Positions 42,801 to 50,037 of a stretch of DNA of 64,000 bases are shown one piece after another. The stretch's first letter is position 1, and every line of letters starts with the position of its first letter. Source of the DNA: Pseudomonadota bacterium (GTDB lineage: Bacteria; Myxococcota_A; Polyangia; Polyangiales; Polyangiaceae); NCBI GenBank assembly GCA_023431345.1, contig JAEYWK010000115.1, positions 1 to 64,000 of the forward strand, in the 5' to 3' direction. The notes under the pieces were generated by a model, which ran no database searches, was not told where the DNA came from, and was given only the letters and a program-made list of their open reading frames with translations. The position numbers were made by a program, and so were the translations under genes.

Positions 42801-42907
42801 CCTACAAAAGCCACGAAGGCGACCGCCCCATCGCCATCACCTGGCACCTCGAGCACCCTCTGCCGGCGGCCCTGTATCAGCGCTACGCGTCGCTCGCTCA
42901 AGGCTAG
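39818..42907 (+). CDS. PLD-like nuclease / DEAH helicase / DUF3427 fusion protein
   Basis: A 1029-residue multidomain protein. Residues about 120-285 form a phospholipase D-like nuclease with HAKAWLF (His218, Lys220) and IGSANFT. The SF2 helicase follows: ATGTGKT (342-348, Walker A), DECH (437-440), GLTATPE (461-467), a C-terminal helicase lobe with VVHGG, TCDLYNEGVDLPYVDTLLLLRP and QQLGRGLRL. The last about 350 residues match DUF3427, ending with the GWSFYLFVR...YAFCGPATY...PIAITWHL block. Such proteins occur in phage-defence and genome-maintenance contexts. Here it stands alone. ATG at 39818 is preferred to GTG at 39809. Confidence 0.88.
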   Translation: MSSRLADGLYEQVVTGAIARDLSHLEAGRTPLVEALDDADAHSVLARHLAHEVERALAALPHGDRTKAQVAVVNGLLDRLAALTATAEGAADSKVEAPGQELRSIHRVAPYPRPKTPLATSTLLTRNLREPSLGGELAREVASADRIDVLVAFITIGGIRLVRDALEDFARRGAGSPRLRVLTTVFTGTTELVAVEMLAALPGAEVKVSYDTNRTRLHAKAWLFHRDTGLHTAYIGSANFTSTALGSGQEWMVKACAADMPDVIEKFKGTFESLWNDSEFEPFRPHEESSRDRLRTALARRDEAETVRFFSLRPFPFQEEILDQLAAQRSVHGRHRNLVVAATGTGKTVVAAFDYARQLGASQLPPRLLFLAHRKELLLQARATFRQVLHDGAFGELLADGQEPAKWDHVFATVQSAASRGLIARLGAEHFHYVVVDECHHSPADSYRALVPHLRPQILLGLTATPERADGKSLLPDFDHHIAAELRLWHALDRQLLVPFEYYGVSDSTDLTQVRWTRTGYDNDELSNVYTGNEARVELILRQLQRRVGTPSAIRGLAFCVSIAHAEFMAREFTQRGLRATVVHGGTAAAERLEAPRRLRDREVSIICTCDLYNEGVDLPYVDTLLLLRPTQSATLFLQQLGRGLRLAPGKASCLVLDFIGQHRGEFRFDAALAALTGISRARLVKAVEDGFPLLPSGCALQLDAVAREQILRALKQHLGRKSRIVDELKELAADTGGALTLARYLEQTGREPEEVYGAGGWTTVRRAAGLISEPANQQEDELSERFGRVLHVDEPTRLQSWLRALDNPNLTVSDVDAARLTMLGHQLEPRGTVPTIDEILGPLRGSAALKQELLELSAVLTERTPLPDDLFPVPEWPLALHRHYTRFEIAAAVGYKRPGERGGVPQAGIFKVPGSQRELLFVTLDKSAKSFSPTTRYRDYAISPNLFHWETQSITSSQRESGRRYLDSPHNGWSFYLFVRTDPDSSYAFCGPATYKSHEGDRPIAITWHLEHPLPAALYQRYASLAQG

Positions 42908-42939
42908 ACAGTGGGATGGCCCTGTCCGCGAAGGCGGCG

Positions 42940-43104
42940 TTAGGGCCTCACGGGGCCCTTCCCGCGCCGAAGGGCCCACGCGATCAGCAGCAAGACGGCG
43001 CCCAACAGCGCCAGGTGAATCGCCAGGCTCACCACCTTGAGCGCGACTACCGCGACCAGCCAAATCACGACCAACGCCATCGCAAGCCAAACTAGAGCGT
43101 TCAT
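42940..43104 (-). CDS. Small two-helix membrane protein (54 aa, lmo0937/DUF5670-like)
   Basis: A 54-residue protein, almost entirely hydrophobic: MNALVWLAMALVVIWLVAVV then AIHLALLGAVLLLIAWAL and a basic tail RRGKGPVRP. The two helices around a short loop fit the lmo0937/DUF5670-type small membrane proteins that are often stress-induced. GGAG lies 7 nt before the ATG at 43102-43104. The same frame is open further upstream but encodes Arg-rich non-protein-like sequence. Confidence 0.7.
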   Translation of the reverse strand: MNALVWLAMALVVIWLVAVVALKVVSLAIHLALLGAVLLLIAWALRRGKGPVRP

Positions 43105-43439
43105 GCCGCTCTCCAATGCATGGGTCGTTCCTGCGCCGCGAACGGCAAACGGCGCACGCCTTCGTGGCCTTCGTGAACTAGCGCGCGTTTGTGCCTCGGG
43201 CGTGCTGGCCCGGTGGCGGGGCCCATCGCCAAGTCGTTGCGAATCGTGCGCAACCGCGCCGCACACCGACCGAAAGGATGCTGGAGCATGCGACTGCTCT
43301 CTGGCTCGCGGCCGTGCTGCTCCCATCCCGCAAGCTCCGCCCCTGGCTCTTCGTGGCCAGCGCAGCCTGCCTGCTGTTCTCGGCGGCCGCGTGGGCTCTA
43401 TCACCGGCGGCGCCGCATACTACGCGCGCCGAGGGCGGC
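43105..43439. other. Intergenic region with an uncertain small membrane ORF
   Basis: A 335-bp gap. On the + strand an ATG at 43278 opens a 70-codon frame (to 43490) with two hydrophobic segments (ATALWLAAVLLP; LFVASAACLLFSAAAWAL), but its only ribosome-binding-like sequence abuts the ATG and it overlaps the BLUF gene by 51 bp on the other strand. I do not call it a gene. Confidence 0.35.
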
Positions 43440-43865
43440 TCAAACTTGAACGTAGCTGCGGAAGCGGCCGTCACGGAAGGCGGCGAGTAGCCGCACGGCC
43501 GCATTCGCGCCCTCGACGGGGTGGCCCCGCAGCCTCAAGTAGTCGGAGAAGCCAGGCATGTTTTCGGGCAAGGCCTTTCGCGACACGAAGCCCATCTGCC
43601 ATTGATCGAAGTGACGCGCTTCCACCTCGCGGCGCAGCAAGACCATCAAGCGCTGGTGCCGCCTATCCTTCGCGATCTTGGCGTACACATTCTCGACGAC
43701 CTGCTCATCCCCCTCCAAAACCTGGAGGAACGAGCCGTCGTGGTACAGCAGCATGCCCGTCACCCCCAGCCGCCCATTGTTCTCCCGCGCGCGCCCCAGC
43801 AATTCCGTCAGCGCGGAATCCGCGAAGGGCTCCAGCGCCGCGCTCGAGTAAACAATCTGGTGCAC
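43440..43865 (-). CDS. BLUF-domain blue-light photoreceptor
   Basis: A 141-residue single-domain BLUF protein that should bind FAD. Key flavin-contact residues are present: Tyr6 (IVYSS), Asn29/Asn30 (RENNGRLGVTGMLLY), Gln48 (FLQVLEG) and the WQMGF segment that supplies the Met/Trp switch. The C-terminal 40 residues form the capping helices typical of short BLUF proteins such as PixD/BlrB. The GTG start at 43863-43865 follows a G-rich stretch. There is no adjoining effector gene (no EAL or cyclase), so it must act on a partner protein encoded elsewhere. Confidence 0.9.
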   Translation of the reverse strand: MHQIVYSSAALEPFADSALTELLGRARENNGRLGVTGMLLYHDGSFLQVLEGDEQVVENVYAKIAKDRRHQRLMVLLRREVEARHFDQWQMGFVSRKALPENMPGFSDYLRLRGHPVEGANAAVRLLAAFRDGRFRSYVQV

Positions 43866-44256
43866 GCCCCCGCGAACGGCCTAACGCCGCGCTGATTAAG
43901 CAGGCGCGTCCGAATCGCCGCTACCCTCCATCCGCGCGACACCGGTTCCGAAATCGCAGCTGTCGTGCGACGCAATACGCCCCGGCGGAGGTGAGGTCGC
44001 CCGTAGCGGAGGGCATTGCTCACTCGTGGCAGCAGAGCAGGACGTGGCGGGCCCCAACGGGACACCACCGTCATGGCGACGCCCCGATCGAGTCGGTCGC
44101 CAAGCGAGCTCTCGCCACTCACTTGGCACCATTGGTTCATCCGCCATGGCGACTGATCGGATTCAACAGAAACTGCTTCCCGGGTCTCCGGGGCATTCAG
44201 GATCCTTGCCAGTAGCAGCGGGAACTGCCGGGGGTCGCATGTGAGTGGTGCCGTCG
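43866..44256. other. Intergenic region, nothing recognised
   Basis: 391 bp between the BLUF gene start and the end of the envelope-module operon, both on the minus strand. I see no gene or clear repeat. It presumably contains the BLUF promoter. Confidence 0.4.
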
Positions 44257-46164
44257 TCAGAGTAAATCCGACCATTGGACGCCGAGGCCGAGGCCGAGCG
44301 ACCAGGCGGTGCGATACTTGACGGCGGAGGGGCCGGCGATGTCTTGGTAGGTGTGAACGTAGCGTTCGGGGAAGAACGCCCAGGACGAGAGCTCTAGACC
44401 AAAGGAGCGGGTCACTTCGTAGGTGGCCTTCAGGTTCAGGGCGAGCAGGCCGAACTCGCGCACGCTGCTCCAGTCCGACGCGAGGACGGGGAAACCGACG
44501 CCGGCGCCGATAGCTGGTACGATGGCGAGTTGGTCGATGACGTACGCTCTGTACCCTACGCTGAGGACGAGGCGCGCGAGCGGCAACAGGCGCGTCTGCG
44601 GAGCGTCGTCGAACTGAGCGATGCTCGGGTAGAGGCTGACGAGCCCTGTCGCGGCGATCTCTAAATGCTGGTAGATCAACGCGACGAGGCCGAGGTCGGC
44701 GTAGGGCGAGGCGTGGCGGTCATCATAGACGGCGAGGTTCATCAGCACGCCGCCGTGAGATCGGGCGCCCAGCACCACGCGCTGCTGCTTGCCCAACGTG
44801 CGTTCGAGCACGAGCTTGCCTTTCCGTAGGCCATCGTGTCGGGGCGGATTGGGCCACCTTCCGATGTAGCGATAGGTGAAGCGATCGCGGCACTGGAGCT
44901 CAGGTGCGGGAATGCTAGGCGTGTTGCGTCGCACGCGATGGGTCCGACCGTCGCCCCCCGTCACCTCGAGCAGGTCGACCTCAGCGCCGGAACGGGTCCA
45001 ATCTCGTCCTTCCTGCTCCACAAGCGTCCAATCGAGCGCGACGCTTCGCTGCGGTCCCTCGACGAATCCCTTCAGAGTGTCGCCCGGAAATCGCGCCGCT
45101 TCCTCCCAAACCAAGGGATCGCGGTCCACGGGCTCGCTTTGCTGAGGTTCATCGGCACCGGCTGGTGGAGTCACGACTGGCGTTGGCAGCACGAAGCGCA
45201 CGGTTGTCGGAAACTCGACCGGCCGGCTCGGTCTGCAGGTGTAACAGCAGCTGTCTGGCACCTTGCAAGCCAGCGGCTGGCACTCATGCCCATAGTTGAC
45301 CAGCGAAGCTGTCGGGCAGCTCGAAGTTGGCTCGGCTGCAACCAGGCAGTGGCGTTGCCAGCGAAGTTGGAAGACGCGCGCCTGCAGCGCGATCTCAGGA
45401 GGCGGCGGGTAGTCGAACACCGCGCCGTAGACAGTGCCGCAGCGATCCACCTCCACGCTGTTGTCACGCCCCGTTTCTGTGATCTGCAACGTCTGAATGC
45501 TGTCGGCGCTCGCCAGCCTCTGCCTGAACAGACCGCTGCCGGCCCCCGCCCCAACATTGCTGCTGATGCTCGAAACCAGGCATTCGTCGAGCGTGCCGGG
45601 AGGTATCCGCAAACGTCGCTCGAGGCAGCGCGGGCGCAGCTCGAGCTCGAGATCTTCACCGCTGCGGACGCTATCGACGTCGCCGGCATGGTAGTCGCCC
45701 CCTAGCACCTCGACGCGGGGTGTAACGAAGCTGCTCTCTGGATAGTCGACGGACAAGCGCAGGTTGCGCCCCTCGAGTTTCATGGCGCGAAGCCCGACGT
45801 TCTCCAGCAGCAACTCTACACTACGCCCACGCGGCGCGTTCGAGTCCTCGAAGCAAACCGCGAAGGTGTCGCCGGGCGGCGGCGTACAACGCTGACATTC
45901 ATTGGGCCAGGTGGAGCACTCGGGGCTGTCCTTGGGCAGGGTTAGGCTGACTGGAAGGATCGCGGCCCCTGCCGGCGCCGACTGGTTCCGCGCGTCGGCT
46001 AGCTGCTTCGAGAGCTTGTGGACGTGAACGCAGACCTTGCGCGGAGCAAACTCGGCCGGGACATTGAGCTCGAGCAAGAGGTCGCCTTCGCGCGCACTCG
46101 CGGCGGACGCCCAGCTGGAGACCCAAGCGGTCACGAGCAGCGCGAGAACCAGGAAACGTGTCAT
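44257..46164 (-). CDS. Exported protein with probable C-terminal membrane barrel (envelope module gene 3)
   Basis: A 635-residue protein. MTRFLVLALLVTAWVSSWASAASA is a cleavable signal. The N-terminal two-thirds is a beta-rich, Cys-containing region (CSTWPNECQRCTPPPGDTFAVCF; CPTASLVNYGHECQPLACKVPDSCCYTC). From about residue 440 the sequence turns into amphipathic strands (KLVLERTLGKQQRVVLGARSHGGVLMNLAVY, LGLVALIYQHLEIAATGLVSLYP, LARLVLSVGYRAYVIDQLAIVPAIGAGVGF, AWSLGLGLGVQW) like an outer-membrane barrel. The start at 46162-46164 overlaps the upstream stop (TGATG), so the genes are coupled. No family recognised. Confidence 0.68.
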   Translation of the reverse strand: MTRFLVLALLVTAWVSSWASAASAREGDLLLELNVPAEFAPRKVCVHVHKLSKQLADARNQSAPAGAAILPVSLTLPKDSPECSTWPNECQRCTPPPGDTFAVCFEDSNAPRGRSVELLLENVGLRAMKLEGRNLRLSVDYPESSFVTPRVEVLGGDYHAGDVDSVRSGEDLELELRPRCLERRLRIPPGTLDECLVSSISSNVGAGAGSGLFRQRLASADSIQTLQITETGRDNSVEVDRCGTVYGAVFDYPPPPEIALQARVFQLRWQRHCLVAAEPTSSCPTASLVNYGHECQPLACKVPDSCCYTCRPSRPVEFPTTVRFVLPTPVVTPPAGADEPQQSEPVDRDPLVWEEAARFPGDTLKGFVEGPQRSVALDWTLVEQEGRDWTRSGAEVDLLEVTGGDGRTHRVRRNTPSIPAPELQCRDRFTYRYIGRWPNPPRHDGLRKGKLVLERTLGKQQRVVLGARSHGGVLMNLAVYDDRHASPYADLGLVALIYQHLEIAATGLVSLYPSIAQFDDAPQTRLLPLARLVLSVGYRAYVIDQLAIVPAIGAGVGFPVLASDWSSVREFGLLALNLKATYEVTRSFGLELSSWAFFPERYVHTYQDIAGPSAVKYRTAWSLGLGLGVQWSDLL

Positions 46165-48533
46165 CAGTGACCTTCGATGGTGCTGAAGTAGGAGCGCGCA
46201 GGGTCGCAACCTCGCTGCGCCCAGGTCTGTAGCCGGGTGAAGGCCGAGTGCTCCAGCTTCTGCTGCTCGTTGTAGGCGTGAAGCCGAGCGGGTCGCTCAT
46301 CGCGTTCACCGGTAGCGGGATTGATCAAGCACGGCACGCCCCGCGAACGGACGAACGTGCCCGTACTCGTCAAAGTTCCCGAGCCATCTTGCGTCGTGAC
46401 CCCCAACCTCCGCGTCGGCTCGTCGTGCGCGCAGTACCACACCCAGCTTGGGTAGAGCGCTGTCTCGGTGTAGCGAGTCCACGTCGACAGCAGGTTGCCC
46501 GGCGAGGTCGACTTGCCGTTGTCGGCCCGTTCGTTCTCGGGATACCAAGCCTTGCGGAAGGCGTCTCCCGTAGGCAAATCTCCGCGCAAGAGATGGAGCG
46601 TGCGATCTTTCCGGCTCGCACAATCCAGCGTTCCCCACTGCCCATGCGTGTCGATCTGGACGACCAGCTTACCGATGCGGCTCTCGTCAGGAATGAGCCA
46701 GCTCCAGCCGTAGTCAGGTTGCCAGTCTGCGGCCAGCATGACGTCGCCCACGAACTCGAGCGTTGATGCCTGATTGCCGGCCGCGGCGGCCTTGGGCTCT
46801 TCGCACCAGAATATCCATTCGCCGGCGCCTGCGGCCGCCACTTCATAGCGCGACATGACGTCACGCACGCCTGCTCCCTCCCCCGGAGCAAGCACGCGGA
46901 ACGTCTTGACCCGCGAGCGAAGCCGCACGGCGAAAATTTCCGAGGCGCCGGCAGCGCACCAGAGATTGCCGAGCTCTTGGTCACCGCGCTGAACCTTGGC
47001 GATGAGCTGGCCACGAGGCGCGTACAGCACCGCGCAGTCCCGACCTTCGTCACAAGCTCGCCCGTAGGGTGAAAGCTGCTGACTTTGGCCCTTGACGTCG
47101 CCGCAGTCGATGTCCGAGTGACTGGCAGGAGCTAGCCGAACTTCAGACACCTTGCCGTTGCCGGAGAAGCGCCAGCTCGGCAGGGAGCCGCTCATGGCTC
47201 CTGGCCACCGCAGGTGGACCTCCCGCAGGTCGAGGTCGGCCTCGGGCTCGACGGAGCCGCGAAAAGGCCGCACGTCGACCTCCGCATGCGGCTCGACGCA
47301 GAAGCCTCCCCCGGCACCCACCGCGGTAGCGCCCTTCTCGGCACGGCGTTCGAGGTGCTCCTTCAGGCCTCGTGTGACCTGGAGCTCGGGATCGCGCTTG
47401 CACGACCCTGACCGCTTCCATTCGTCGAGGTAGTCCGCTGCTTGCTCCCCGACGCTCCGGCACCCGATATACACAGTGTTGCCGAGCGACATCCAGCGCT
47501 GAAGCTTGGCGAGCCAACTAGCGGTAGCGAGCTCGGTGCATGACTCGTCCGTTTTTAGGACCACACATTGGTTCGCAGCCCTGAACGGGTGATCCTTCTT
47601 GAGCGAGCAGCGTCGTGACGTTGTCTTGGTAGAGCTCGGAGACGCGGATGGCGCCGCCGACGCGGATAGCGCCACCGACGCGGATGGCGCCGGCGACGCG
47701 CATGGCGGCGCCAACGCGGATGGCGCCCCTCCGTCGGCACCACTTTCGCGCATGCCGTCGATGTACGCGCTGAGCTCCCCTTCCACGTCGGCACTGGCCA
47801 CCACCGCGGCGTCACCGGGCTCGACGATGATCTGCTTGTGTAACTCGACCGGCGCAGAGGAGCGATTCTCGAAGTAGATCGGCGCCTGCTTGTAGCGAAC
47901 GCAAGCCGCCAGCCCCAACGTCGCCAGCACCAGCAGCGACGTCGTCAGGGCGTTGTGTGCGAGACGACGCAACGTATTCGAAAACAGAGGCCCGACGATG
48001 GGCACGAGCGGCGTCCCGATGGCGGCAAGGGTCGCCCCCCACAGCGCAAAATCGGCCTGCAGTCGATCGGGGCCCAGGCTCCAGAACAGCACGGCACCAT
48101 AAGCCGCCGCCAGAGCCGACAAGCCGAGACAGAAATTGCTGACGAGCCAGCTGCCGCGCGGAACGACGTAGACGCTCGCCTTTCCCAGCTTGAGCTCGAC
48201 GTTCGGTACGCGCGGGACCGCGTTCGGCAGCGATACCGTCAGGTCGAGGTAATACGGCAGAAACGCGGACGGCAGCCGGTCGATAGTGAAGGAGGGCGGA
48301 ACGAGCGGAGAAGGCCTGCACAGGACCTCGCCAGGCTTCGGGAACGGGTAGCGAGGGAAGAGCCAGCGAACGTGCTTCTGTTGCCGAATGTGCGCACGAA
48401 CCTTGATGTCGGGAGCAGCCGCCTCGCCGTCTGGCCCCTCGACGAAGACCCACACCCGCGGCGCGCTACTCGACAATCGCAGGATACGTCCCGTTCCGTC
48501 GTCGTTTCCCTCCCACGTTATTCGGATTTGCAT
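46164..48533 (-). CDS. Inner-membrane protein with large external Cys-containing domain (envelope module gene 2)
   Basis: A 789-residue protein without a classical signal. Residues 1-150 form a beta-rich N-domain, followed by three membrane helices (about 155-175, 185-205 and 222-240; the last ends LATLGLAAC). The long remainder is probably periplasmic, with a Ser/Ala/Pro low-complexity stretch (about 280-310, coded by 18-bp repeats), scattered Cys pairs and beta-rich sequence (WFWCEEP-, WVWYCAHDEP-like). AGAGGAG precedes ATG 48533. It overlaps its upstream neighbour by 16 bp and its downstream neighbour by 3 bp. Function unknown. Confidence 0.7.
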   Translation of the reverse strand: MQIRITWEGNDDGTGRILRLSSSAPRVWVFVEGPDGEAAAPDIKVRAHIRQQKHVRWLFPRYPFPKPGEVLCRPSPLVPPSFTIDRLPSAFLPYYLDLTVSLPNAVPRVPNVELKLGKASVYVVPRGSWLVSNFCLGLSALAAAYGAVLFWSLGPDRLQADFALWGATLAAIGTPLVPIVGPLFSNTLRRLAHNALTTSLLVLATLGLAACVRYKQAPIYFENRSSAPVELHKQIIVEPGDAAVVASADVEGELSAYIDGMRESGADGGAPSALAPPCASPAPSASVALSASAAPSASPSSTKTTSRRCSLKKDHPFRAANQCVVLKTDESCTELATASWLAKLQRWMSLGNTVYIGCRSVGEQAADYLDEWKRSGSCKRDPELQVTRGLKEHLERRAEKGATAVGAGGGFCVEPHAEVDVRPFRGSVEPEADLDLREVHLRWPGAMSGSLPSWRFSGNGKVSEVRLAPASHSDIDCGDVKGQSQQLSPYGRACDEGRDCAVLYAPRGQLIAKVQRGDQELGNLWCAAGASEIFAVRLRSRVKTFRVLAPGEGAGVRDVMSRYEVAAAGAGEWIFWCEEPKAAAAGNQASTLEFVGDVMLAADWQPDYGWSWLIPDESRIGKLVVQIDTHGQWGTLDCASRKDRTLHLLRGDLPTGDAFRKAWYPENERADNGKSTSPGNLLSTWTRYTETALYPSWVWYCAHDEPTRRLGVTTQDGSGTLTSTGTFVRSRGVPCLINPATGERDERPARLHAYNEQQKLEHSAFTRLQTWAQRGCDPARSYFSTIEGH
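47641..47727 (-). repeat. 18-bp tandem repeats coding a Ser/Ala/Pro linker
   Basis: Nearly five copies of an 18-bp unit beginning GACGCGGATGGCGCC (47641, 47659, 47677, 47695, 47713). They encode the low-complexity linker of the 789-residue membrane protein in frame, so copy-number change would alter linker length only. Confidence 0.85.
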
Positions 48534-49741
48534 GGCTCCGACTCCTCTGGAAGCACACACACACCCAGGTAGCTGCCTGGCGCGCGGTGACACTTCTCCG
48601 GTCTAGGGTCGGCCACGCCCGCGTCGTCGAGCGTCGCCGTACAGTCGTTGTCTTCGCGACATCGTAGGCGGCAGACCGCGCCGCAACAGGTACCAAAGCT
48701 CAACGTCGGTGAGGGATAGCAGTTCAGCCAATTGGTGGCGGCGCCCTGCGCCGCGCAGTCGGAGACAGCCAAAGGCTGAGTGTACTCAGCCTCGCTCTGC
48801 TTCAGGCAGCGCCCAGACAAGCACTGCCCAATCGAACCCACCTCTTTACGACGACAAGCAGCGCCTTCCTCGATCCCCCTACAGTCCGCGACGGCTTCGG
48901 CTTCCTGCTTGGGGGCCACAGTGGCGTCACCACCGGCGCCTTCTGTCAAGGTGTCCGCGCTCGGCACCCGGGTGAAGTCGCATTTGTTCTCCGCGCAGAC
49001 GCCGAGGTCACCCGGCAGAATGCACCAGGTGCCATCCGCAGTTTCCTGGCAGTCGCGCCTCATCAGGCGGTCGCCCTCGGGCAGGTCCGTCACCCCGACT
49101 GGCACGAGCCGAGTCGCGGCGATGACGTGAGTCCGATCCGACGCCCAGCAGCCGATGCGCAGCGCTTCGACGAGCGGGTAACCTGTGCGCGGCACGCGCC
49201 TGCCGTCACCAAGACCGAGCATCGCGGACCTGCAGCTGTCGGGTTCTGGCGGTCTGAGGTCACCCAAGCCGAACTTGAAGGTTTGTAGCTCCCCCGAGCG
49301 CTGAGTGTTGAAGACATGCTCGCGCTGGAGGCACTGCGCAGTATTCACGATACGACGGCCTGCATCGGACTCGACGATGGCCGGCTTGCACGTGAAGAGC
49401 CCGCAGGCGACCCGATCTGCGCCATCGGGTGCCGTCAACTCGTAAGCCGCCGGACCGGCGGAAGCTCGTCCGAGATCGAACTCACGAGCGTCGAAGCCTA
49501 CAATCAGCGTATCGGGCTCGATGATGCTGGGAGGGCTGACGACGCAGGTGTCGTCGAAACAAGTGGTGCCCTGCGGGCAGCCGACGCCGCCAGGGCAAGG
49601 CACGGCTTCGCTGCAGGCTTTGTCCGCGCACTCGCGGGCGGGGCAATGATCCGTCGCGTCCGCGTCGGGCCGACAAGACGCGCCACCGCCCAACAGGCCG
49701 ACCGCCACCACGACCATTACCGCCCTCCAAACGTGGCTCAT
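48518..49741 (-). CDS. Cys-rich lipoprotein (envelope module gene 1)
   Basis: A 407-residue lipoprotein: VWRAVMVVVAVGLLGGGASC gives the lipidated Cys. It has dense disulfide-type Cys throughout, for example CPARECADKACSEAVPCPGGVGCPQGTTCFDDTC near the N-terminus and CYPSPTLSFGTCCGAVCRLRCREDNDC near the C-terminus, resembling myxobacterial Dickkopf/EGF-like repeats. Start 49741 begins the signal; the frame is open further upstream. First gene of a three-gene operon and divergent from the IPT/TIG membrane protein gene. Ligand unknown. Confidence 0.72.
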   Translation of the reverse strand: MSHVWRAVMVVVAVGLLGGGASCRPDADATDHCPARECADKACSEAVPCPGGVGCPQGTTCFDDTCVVSPPSIIEPDTLIVGFDAREFDLGRASAGPAAYELTAPDGADRVACGLFTCKPAIVESDAGRRIVNTAQCLQREHVFNTQRSGELQTFKFGLGDLRPPEPDSCRSAMLGLGDGRRVPRTGYPLVEALRIGCWASDRTHVIAATRLVPVGVTDLPEGDRLMRRDCQETADGTWCILPGDLGVCAENKCDFTRVPSADTLTEGAGGDATVAPKQEAEAVADCRGIEEGAACRRKEVGSIGQCLSGRCLKQSEAEYTQPLAVSDCAAQGAATNWLNCYPSPTLSFGTCCGAVCRLRCREDNDCTATLDDAGVADPRPEKCHRAPGSYLGVCVLPEESEPCKSE

Positions 49742-50037
49742 CGCTCGAATCCGCTCGCCGATTTCGAAATCATGGCGCTCGTATTCGAATAGAGCGCGCC
49801 GCAACCACACCGTACAATAGGTGATTGTTCAACGCGCTTCGACGGCGTGATGAGCGGCGCACCGCGTCGACGGAGCTCCTCGCGATAGTGTTTATCGTGA
49901 GCGGCGGACCGAATGACTATGGCTAAGAGACGTGCAGGGCATCTACGTTTTCTGATGAAGTGAGCTTTGCCGTCGGCAGCACGCCGAGCTCCGGCATGGC
50001 TTGCCCCGTCCGCTGGCTACGCAGGCGAAGGTTCATT
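49742..50037. promoter_or_regulatory. Divergent promoter region of the envelope module
   Basis: 296 bp between the divergent lipoprotein operon and the IPT/TIG membrane protein gene. No defined operator is evident, but both transcripts must start here, which supports joint regulation of the four genes. Confidence 0.4.

Noticed and set aside
43278..43490. Possible 70-residue two-helix membrane protein
   Set aside because: Hydrophobic segments look real, but the ribosome-binding-like sequence abuts the ATG and the 3' end overlaps the BLUF gene on the opposite strand.
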